Source: an uncultured Clostridia bacterium
GTDB taxonomy: Bacteria > Bacillota > Clostridia > Christensenellales > CAG-138
Direction of reading: 5' to 3'
NCBI GenBank assembly: GCA_944366945.1
Contig: CALVWJ010000004.1
Coordinates: 1-64,000 of the forward strand
DNA: 64,000 nucleotides
Both the position numbers and the translations under genes were made by a program. The notes under the pieces are model-generated. The model saw only the letters and a program-made list of their open reading frames with translations, made no database searches and was not told the origin of the DNA. Shown here in pieces: positions 59,274-64,000 of this stretch; within the stretch, counting starts at the first letter, position 1; each line of letters opens with the position of its first letter.

Positions 59274-60650
59274 TTACAAACGATCCCGCAGGATCATGAG
59301 TGCGAAGCTAAAAAATACAAGGATTGAACAGGCATCCGTTACAGTCGTAAGCAAAGGGGCTGCCATGAGTGCCGGGTCGAGTTTGAGTTTTTTTGCAAGC
59401 ATCGGCAGAATACACCCGATTGATTTTGCAATGCATACCGTAGCAATCAATGTTAAGCTCACTACAGCTGCGATGCGCACACAATCCGGATCCGGTTCCG
59501 ATGCAAAAACGCTGTACTGCAAGTAGATCCGCACAAAATTGGCGATGGAAAGCGTGCCCCCGCAAAGAAGCGCAACGCGAACCTCTTTCCACCATACGCG
59601 CAGGAAATCCGCAGGTTTGATTTCATCGAGCGCCATCCCGCGGATGATAATCGTAGAAGTTTGAGAACCACAATTGCCGCCCGTATCCATCAGCATGGGA
59701 ATGAAGGAAACCAGAAGCGGGAGCGCTGCGATTGCAGCCTCATAACGCTCCAGCATCGCACCCGTGATCATCGCTGAAAACATCAAGACAAGCAGCCAGA
59801 GAATCCGGTTTTTTGCAAGCAGCACAACGGGCGTTTTCAAATAAGTGGCTTCGCTGTGCGCCATACCGGCCATTTTTTCAAAATCCTCTGTGTTTTCCTC
59901 CTGCATGACGTCAACAGCATCATCGATGGTAATGATGCCTACCAGGCGCTCTTCCTTATCCACAACCGGCAGGGAAAGCATGTCATACCTGGAAAACAGC
60001 TTTGCAATTTCTTCCTTATCATCGAGCGTATGGGCATGGATGACATTGGTGCTCATGATGTTGCCCACCACCGCATTGGGGTCCGCAAGCAGCAGTTCGC
60101 GCACCGTAATCACGCCTTCCAGCTTGCGCTCCGGGCTGATGATATAACAGGTATAAATCGTCTCCTTATCAACTCCGGTTGTGCGAATGATGCCAAACGC
60201 CTCATGCACCGTAACATTACGCCTAAAATAGACGTATTCGTTCGTCATGATGCTCCCTGCAGAATCTTCTGGATATTGCAGGTATTCGTTGATCAGTTTG
60301 CGGTTTTCATCGCTCGAATTGGCAAGCAGCCGTTTGACGACGTTTGCGGGCATCTCTTCGATGAGGTCCACATAGTCGTCCATGTACATTTCATCCAAGA
60401 TAAAGCGGAGCTCGTTATCGCTGATGGTTTCGATGATGCTCTTCTGCACATCGCTATCCATGTAAGAAAACGTCTCCGCCGCAAGTTCCTTGGGCAACAG
60501 CCGGAACAAGCGCAAAGAAGTCTGCGTTGCATCCAGGGCATGGAGCTCCGCAAACACCTCAGCGATGTCCACAGCGTTCATTTCTAGCACGGCCTGCTTG
60601 GCAAGCGCGTACTTCTTTTCCTGCAAAAGCACAAGAACCTTTGCGATCAT
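59274..60650 (-). CDS. mgtE: MgtE-type magnesium transporter
   Basis: 458-aa Mg2+ channel/transporter: an N-terminal helical MgtE_N domain, two CBS domains (about 130-250), and a C-terminal pore with five segments. PMLMDTGGNCGSQTSTIIIRGMA holds the conserved Pro/Asp/Gly/Asn selectivity region. GGGAGG lies 10 bp before the ATG. The upstream region has no M-box riboswitch but a short leader ORF and a hairpin. It is followed by apbE. Confidence 0.94.
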   Translation of the reverse strand: MIAKVLVLLQEKKYALAKQAVLEMNAVDIAEVFAELHALDATQTSLRLFRLLPKELAAETFSYMDSDVQKSIIETISDNELRFILDEMYMDDYVDLIEEMPANVVKRLLANSSDENRKLINEYLQYPEDSAGSIMTNEYVYFRRNVTVHEAFGIIRTTGVDKETIYTCYIISPERKLEGVITVRELLLADPNAVVGNIMSTNVIHAHTLDDKEEIAKLFSRYDMLSLPVVDKEERLVGIITIDDAVDVMQEENTEDFEKMAGMAHSEATYLKTPVVLLAKNRILWLLVLMFSAMITGAMLERYEAAIAALPLLVSFIPMLMDTGGNCGSQTSTIIIRGMALDEIKPADFLRVWWKEVRVALLCGGTLSIANFVRIYLQYSVFASEPDPDCVRIAAVVSLTLIATVCIAKSIGCILPMLAKKLKLDPALMAAPLLTTVTDACSILVFFSFALMILRDRL

Positions 60651-60667
60651 TTCTGCGTACCTCCCTT

Positions 60668-60703
60668 GCGGGGCTTCTGCAGAACATCGCGCATTTGCCC
60701 CGC
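60668..60703 (-). promoter_or_regulatory. hairpin between leader ORF and mgtE
   Basis: GCGGGGC and GCCCCGC (60697-60703 with 60668-60674) enclose 22 nt and end one base before the mgtE ribosome site. No T-run. It could delay RNA polymerase or affect mgtE translation. Confidence 0.55.
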
Positions 60704-60704
60704 C

Positions 60705-60743
60705 TTATTTGATTTTTGTACTAGGGTAAGGGCCTGCGTCCAT
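60705..60743 (-). CDS. 12-aa leader peptide of mgtE
   Basis: MDAGPYPSTKIK, with AAAGGAG 11 bp before the ATG at 60743. It lies between the promoter and the mgtE hairpin. Asp at position 2 and two prolines recall MgtL-type leader peptides, where acidic/proline codons make translation sensitive to Mg2+. A longer in-frame ATG at 60806 lies at or before the transcription start. Confidence 0.45.
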   Translation of the reverse strand: MDAGPYPSTKIK

Positions 60744-60806
60744 TGCGCAATTTGCTCCTTTCAAAAAGTTTGTATCCAAATGAATTTCACCCGCATACAC
60801 ATTCAT

Positions 60807-60834
60807 TTTATACCACGCTCGATCCATTTTGCAA
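60807..60834 (-). promoter_or_regulatory. mgtE promoter
   Basis: On the minus strand TTGCAA (60829-60834), 16-bp spacer, TATAAA (60807-60812). Confidence 0.55.
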
Positions 60835-60868
60835 GCATAAAGTGCTTTTGTGGCAAGAAGTTCCGGGT

Positions 60869-60916
60869 TTGACAGGCGGGCAATGCGATGATACAATGCC
60901 TCTGAAAACGTTTTCA
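60869..60916 (+). promoter_or_regulatory. lacI-family gene promoter with operator
   Basis: TTGACA 60869-60874, 17-bp spacer, TACAAT 60892-60897. The perfect palindrome TGAAAACGTTTTCA (60903-60916) covers the start point. It fits both a LacI-family autorepressor site and the catabolite-responsive (cre) consensus. Confidence 0.8.
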
Positions 60917-60958
60917 CTATGCGGCTCTCCCGTTTTCAGATTTTCCCTGGAGAATTTC

Positions 60959-62008
60959 ATGCAGAAAAACGTAACGATTTGGGATATTGCAAAGCGCGCT
61001 GGGGTTGGAATCAGCACGGTTTCCCGCGTGCTCAACGGCAGTGCCGGCGTAAACGAGGCTACGCAGGAGCGTGTACGCGCCGCAATCGCGGAATATGGTT
61101 ACGCGCCCAACAACAACGCGCGTCAGCTCAAACAGCGGCAGGCAGACGCCGTTGCCGTAATCGTGCGCGGCACGGGGAGCATGTTTCTCGCTTCCATTTT
61201 GGAATGCCTGCAACCCCGCATTGAGGCGCTTGGGCTTCGCTTTCTAGCGCATTATATTGACGAGCATGACGATGAAGCCGCCGCCGCGCGCACAATCTAT
61301 GCAGAAAAGAAAGTGCGTGGGTTGGTCTTTCTTGGTGGCAGCGTCGCCGGCCGTGAAAGCGCGCTGAAGTTGCCCGCCATTCCCTGCATTTATGCAACGC
61401 TCGACGCGCGCACGGTGCGCATGGAAAACGTGTTCAGCGTAAGCATTGACGACCGTGCCGCCTCCTTTGCCGCAACCGAATATCTGCTTGCCCGCGGGCA
61501 TCGCAACATTGCGGTACTCGGCGGCAAGTTGGATGCTGAAAATCCCATCGCCCTGCGCTACCGCGGCGTGGTAGATGCGTTTTCGGCGCGCGGCTTTGCT
61601 TTTCCGGCGAAGAACTACATCTCTGCCGGCTTTTCACTTTCCTCGGCCTTTGCCGCCATGGATGCCGAGCTGCGCAACGGATTCCGCTGCACCGCCGTAT
61701 TTGCGATGTCGGATGTTATGGCCATTGGCGCGATGCGCGCACTCGCGGATCATGGCCGCACCGTTCCGGAAGATGTTTCGCTCATCGGTTTCGACGGCAT
61801 TGCGCTCGCGCACTATACGATCCCGCGGCTCACTACGATGCGCCAAAACGCGGAGACTATCGCGCAACAGAGCGTAGCCCTTCTTGCGCGCGGCCTTTCC
61901 GGCGCGCCCGGTCCGCACCATGTTACGCTGCAGGCGGAGCTCATTGCAGGCGCATCCGTGCGCCCCATCGCAGTTGATGCGTTTCAAGTTGGGTTTTCGC
62001 ATAGCTAA
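60959..62008 (+). CDS. LacI-family transcriptional regulator
   Basis: 349-aa repressor: an N-terminal helix-turn-helix (VTIWDIAKRAGVGISTVSRVLN, then NNARQLK hinge) and a periplasmic-binding-like effector domain (FAMSDVMAIGAMRAL and DVSLIGFDGIALAHY). The ATG at 60959 has GGAGA upstream. It probably represses itself through the palindrome at 60903-60916. No sugar genes lie nearby, so the effector and targets are unknown. Confidence 0.93.
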   Translation: MQKNVTIWDIAKRAGVGISTVSRVLNGSAGVNEATQERVRAAIAEYGYAPNNNARQLKQRQADAVAVIVRGTGSMFLASILECLQPRIEALGLRFLAHYIDEHDDEAAAARTIYAEKKVRGLVFLGGSVAGRESALKLPAIPCIYATLDARTVRMENVFSVSIDDRAASFAATEYLLARGHRNIAVLGGKLDAENPIALRYRGVVDAFSARGFAFPAKNYISAGFSLSSAFAAMDAELRNGFRCTAVFAMSDVMAIGAMRALADHGRTVPEDVSLIGFDGIALAHYTIPRLTTMRQNAETIAQQSVALLARGLSGAPGPHHVTLQAELIAGASVRPIAVDAFQVGFSHS

Positions 62009-62034
62009 ATAGAAAGGAAAGGGCGATAAATCGC

Positions 62035-62754
62035 ATGGATTTTGATCTACAAGCCTGGATGCAGGCTTTCATCCGAGTGGTACGAGAAACTTTTGCGGAA
62101 CGCGTGCGGTTCATTGGCCTGCAAGGAAGCCATGCACGCGGGGAAGCGCATGCTGAAAGCGATCTGGACGTCGTCGTCATTCTGGATTCCCTTAATGCCG
62201 CGGACGTCGCGCGCTACCGTGAAGCAATCGCTCCGCTTCCGCACCGGGCACGCATGTGCGGTTTCCTTTCCGGCGCCGACGTGCTGCGGTGCTGGGATCG
62301 AGCCGATCTTTTCCAGTTTTATCATGATACGGAACCATACTTCGGCGCGCTGGAACCGCTGCTGCCGCCCATTGCAGAGGCCGATGTGCGCCGCGCGGTG
62401 CATGCAGGGGCGTGCGCACTCTATCACGCCTGTTGCCATAACTTAACGCATGCGCGCAGCCTCCCCACGCTGCACGCGCTGCAGAAAAACCTGCGCTTTG
62501 TGCTGCAGGCAAAGCATTTTGCCCAAACAGGAGAATACCTGCGCGGCAAGGCTGCCCTTATGGAGCAGCTCTCTCCTTCTGAAAGCGCATTGCTTATTCC
62601 GGCAAAAGAAGACGCATTGGAATCCGTTTCCGGCGCTCTGCTGCAGTTTCTCGGAGAAACCATCCAGCACTATAGCGCGGATGGCGGAACCTGCGCAAAC
62701 GAAAGCTGTGAAAATCCTGCGCCTGCAATGGTCGCGCCTTATGCGTCAAAGTGA
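62035..62754 (+). CDS. nucleotidyltransferase-domain protein
   Basis: 239-aa protein with an N-terminal minimal nucleotidyltransferase core: GSHARGEAHAESDLDVVV has the GSxxxG and the two catalytic Asp residues (SDLD), and RFIGLQ precedes it. The C-terminal half is helical and His/Cys-rich (HAGACALYHACCHNLTHARS), of a type seen in DUF4111/KNTase-like proteins. It follows the LacI gene by 26 bp. The substrate (antibiotic, protein or toxin partner) is unknown. Confidence 0.82.
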   Translation: MDFDLQAWMQAFIRVVRETFAERVRFIGLQGSHARGEAHAESDLDVVVILDSLNAADVARYREAIAPLPHRARMCGFLSGADVLRCWDRADLFQFYHDTEPYFGALEPLLPPIAEADVRRAVHAGACALYHACCHNLTHARSLPTLHALQKNLRFVLQAKHFAQTGEYLRGKAALMEQLSPSESALLIPAKEDALESVSGALLQFLGETIQHYSADGGTCANESCENPAPAMVAPYASK

Positions 62755-62966
62755 ATTCTATCGTCTTTGCAGGAAAAATTGTGAAGAAGGCGTTTTTCAC
62801 GCGATTTCGGCCGCACATGCGTTTCCCGCTTCAGCAGATTGAACGGGGCTTGCCCGCGCCCCATTGCATACACTCTGGGAGCAGTCTTTCCTCTCGCTCC
62901 ATCTGCGTCAGCGCATTGCTTATTTTGCATTGCCGTTGCAAAAAGCAGGTTATCCTTGTTTTCACC
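62755..62966. other. intergenic stretch, no gene seen
   Basis: Contains only short frames without ribosome sites. Confidence 0.5.
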
Positions 62967-63004
62967 AAAAAGTCATCCCATTCAAATGAAAGGGATGACT
63001 TTTT
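62967..63004. terminator. bidirectional terminator between convergent genes
   Basis: AAAAAGTCATCCC 62967-62979 pairs with GGGATGACTTTTT 62992-63004 around a 12-nt loop. Confidence 0.92.
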
Positions 63005-63028
63005 TCGCCAAACAATCCTCTGCAAGCC

Positions 63029-63388
63029 CTATTTTGCGCCCACCAGATACAGAATCGGCAGCACAAGTGCAACGATGTTGTTCCAGGTAAACTGGAACCC
63101 GTTTAGAATGAAGCTCAGCGCTGCCAAAACAAGCAAAACGGTGCCCAGCGTGCGGCACTGGCTCAGCTTGCCTTGAAGCCCCTTGATTCCAGCAACAAAT
63201 TCCAGGATACCGCCGAGGCATGCAACAAGCACAAGGATTACCGCGAGTATGCCTGCGCCCGGAGCGCCTGCAGCCGCGATCAAACCTCCCCCGATGATCC
63301 CAATGATTGCAAGGATTACAGAAAATACGCCAAAGATAAGGAACAATACGCTGACAATCTTCAGCAGGGTACGGTTGGAACCTTCCAT
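63029..63388 (-). CDS. small integral membrane protein, four segments
   Basis: 119-aa protein with four predicted segments (LLKIVSVLFLIFGVFSVILAIIG, GILAVILVLVACLGGILEF, LGTVLLVLAALSFILN, NIVALVLPILYLVGA). AAAGGAG precedes the ATG. The pattern is that of an uncharacterised clostridial membrane protein with repeated small segments. It lies downstream of the V-type ATPase gene on the same strand, separated by a hairpin; function unknown. Confidence 0.78.
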   Translation of the reverse strand: MEGSNRTLLKIVSVLFLIFGVFSVILAIIGIIGGGLIAAAGAPGAGILAVILVLVACLGGILEFVAGIKGLQGKLSQCRTLGTVLLVLAALSFILNGFQFTWNNIVALVLPILYLVGAK

Positions 63389-63445
63389 CGTAAACCACTC
63401 CTTTCACAGCCCTAGCATGGTTGTTCCTGCTGTTTTTCATGCAAA

Positions 63446-63478
63446 CCGCCATCCGCAGGCATAACCCGTGGATGGCGG
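63446..63478 (-). terminator. hairpin after the V-type ATPase gene
   Basis: CCGCCATCC 63446-63454 pairs with GGATGGCGG 63470-63478, 22 bp after the stop. The minus-strand tail TTTGC is a weak T-run. Confidence 0.55.
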
Positions 63479-63499
63479 AACTGTTTTCTTGTGTTGCGC

Positions 63500-64000
63500 T
63501 TATTCTTTTTGCGCAAGCATGTCTTTGGTTTTCATCAACCGGGTCAAATTGCCGCGTTCGTTTTCATCCAGCTTCATCTTGATGGTTCGGATTGCTTCAT
63601 CAAACTGCGGGATCATCACGTATTCAAGCGCGTTCACGCGCCGGCGCGTCTTTTCGATCTCATCTGCCAGGCGGTTGCATGTTTTTTCCACTTCCGCAAG
63701 CTCAATGAGCAGCGGCAACAGCTCCGCAAATGCCTGCACCGCCGCATCAAGCTCTGCGCTCGTGCCCACGATGCCATAAGGGAGCTCCACATTGCCCACC
63801 GATACCAATTCCAGCTTCGGCACGACTACGGAAAGCACATGCTGCGCGGAAACCTTGATCTGCGCAGGGCGCGCAGGATAGCACAGCGCTTCTTCCACCG
63901 CCTCGGCGCGCATGGATGCGCGCGCGAGCACGAACCCCTGCATTGCTGCGGCGAGCTTCTGCTCCACCTCTTCGCGCAGCGCGCGGTTGCGGCGCACATA
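63500..64000 (-). CDS. atpD: V-type ATPase subunit D, 5' end missing
   Basis: The last 166 codons of V/A-type ATPase subunit D, the central shaft that couples ATP turnover to the membrane ring. The frame is open to the window edge and begins YVRRNRALREEVEQ; the usual N-terminus and about 40-50 residues are outside. RLADEIEKTRRRVNALEYVMIP is the conserved C-terminal helix. It is probably the last gene of an ntp/atp operon that extends beyond the window. Confidence 0.94.
   Translation of the reverse strand, partial: YVRRNRALREEVEQKLAAAMQGFVLARASMRAEAVEEALCYPARPAQIKVSAQHVLSVVVPKLELVSVGNVELPYGIVGTSAELDAAVQAFAELLPLLIELAEVEKTCNRLADEIEKTRRRVNALEYVMIPQFDEAIRTIKMKLDENERGNLTRLMKTKDMLAQKE

Noticed and set aside
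60651..60834. M-box riboswitch before mgtE
   Set aside because: The conserved M-box core sequence is not present in this short leader.

Overview
The window looks like a chromosomal segment of an anaerobic Gram-positive bacterium of the Clostridia (Bacillota), moderately GC-rich. The signs are [FeFe]-hydrogenases of two types, methylaspartate ammonia-lyase of clostridial glutamate fermentation, arginine deiminase, a V-type ATPase subunit, a GntR/YtrA-type regulator, many lipobox lipoproteins, strong AGGAGG ribosome sites and consensus sigma-A promoters with 17-bp spacers. There are no rRNA, tRNA or CRISPR features that I can see. Relics of two mobile-element genes (a large serine recombinase and a TnpV-like protein) mark old, decayed insertions.

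Layout. 0-6.2 kb: the 3' part of methylaspartate ammonia-lyase, then a hydrogenase operon (group-B-like [FeFe]-hydrogenase, thioredoxin-like [2Fe-2S] protein, PAS-containing group-C-like sensory hydrogenase, SpoIIE/PP2C phosphatase), followed by a structured, probably non-coding RNA ending in a terminator. 6.3-11.6 kb: an SRPBCC protein and, on the minus strand, cell-wall sugar salvage (PH-domain protein, murQ, nagK/murK), a DUF5131 protein, an HD hydrolase, a polysaccharide deacetylase and an ABM monooxygenase.

11.8-28.5 kb is the most coherent accessory system. It holds a secreted lipoprotein cyanophycinase, an aspartoacylase-like enzyme, a cytosolic cyanophycinase, a serine hydrolase, an oligopeptide ABC importer with a fused double ATPase, an RpiR regulator, an M42 aminopeptidase and isoaspartyl dipeptidase. 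I read this as a pathway that digests cyanophycin or other beta-aspartyl peptides outside the cell, imports the dipeptides and splits them. Arginine deiminase at 31.1 kb could take the released arginine. An 18-bp motif shared by the promoter regions of the secreted cyanophycinase and of the rpiR/transporter pair is a candidate operator.

28.8-46.6 kb: serA-serC, arcA, a recombinase relic, a TetR-MATE operon with a perfect palindromic operator, and a two-component system. The two-component system is linked to a 44-aa membrane peptide and two paralogous lipoproteins, with matching direct-repeat boxes in front of both the regulator gene and the lipoprotein genes. A second MATE transporter, a PQQ-type beta-propeller membrane protein and a GntR plus DUF5808-like membrane pair follow.

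47-64 kb: a LexA-like repressor with altered catalytic residues, divergent from a small membrane protein; a methyltransferase behind a textbook-looking leader-peptide attenuator; a TnpV relic; a zinc/manganese ABC transporter; a frameshifted GNAT gene; an extracytoplasmic flavin module (ApbE, NusG-II, Gx transporter, FMN-binding protein); mgtE behind a 12-codon leader ORF; a LacI regulator; a nucleotidyltransferase; and V-type ATPase subunit D running off the end. All calls rest on reading the sequence; no database search was run.
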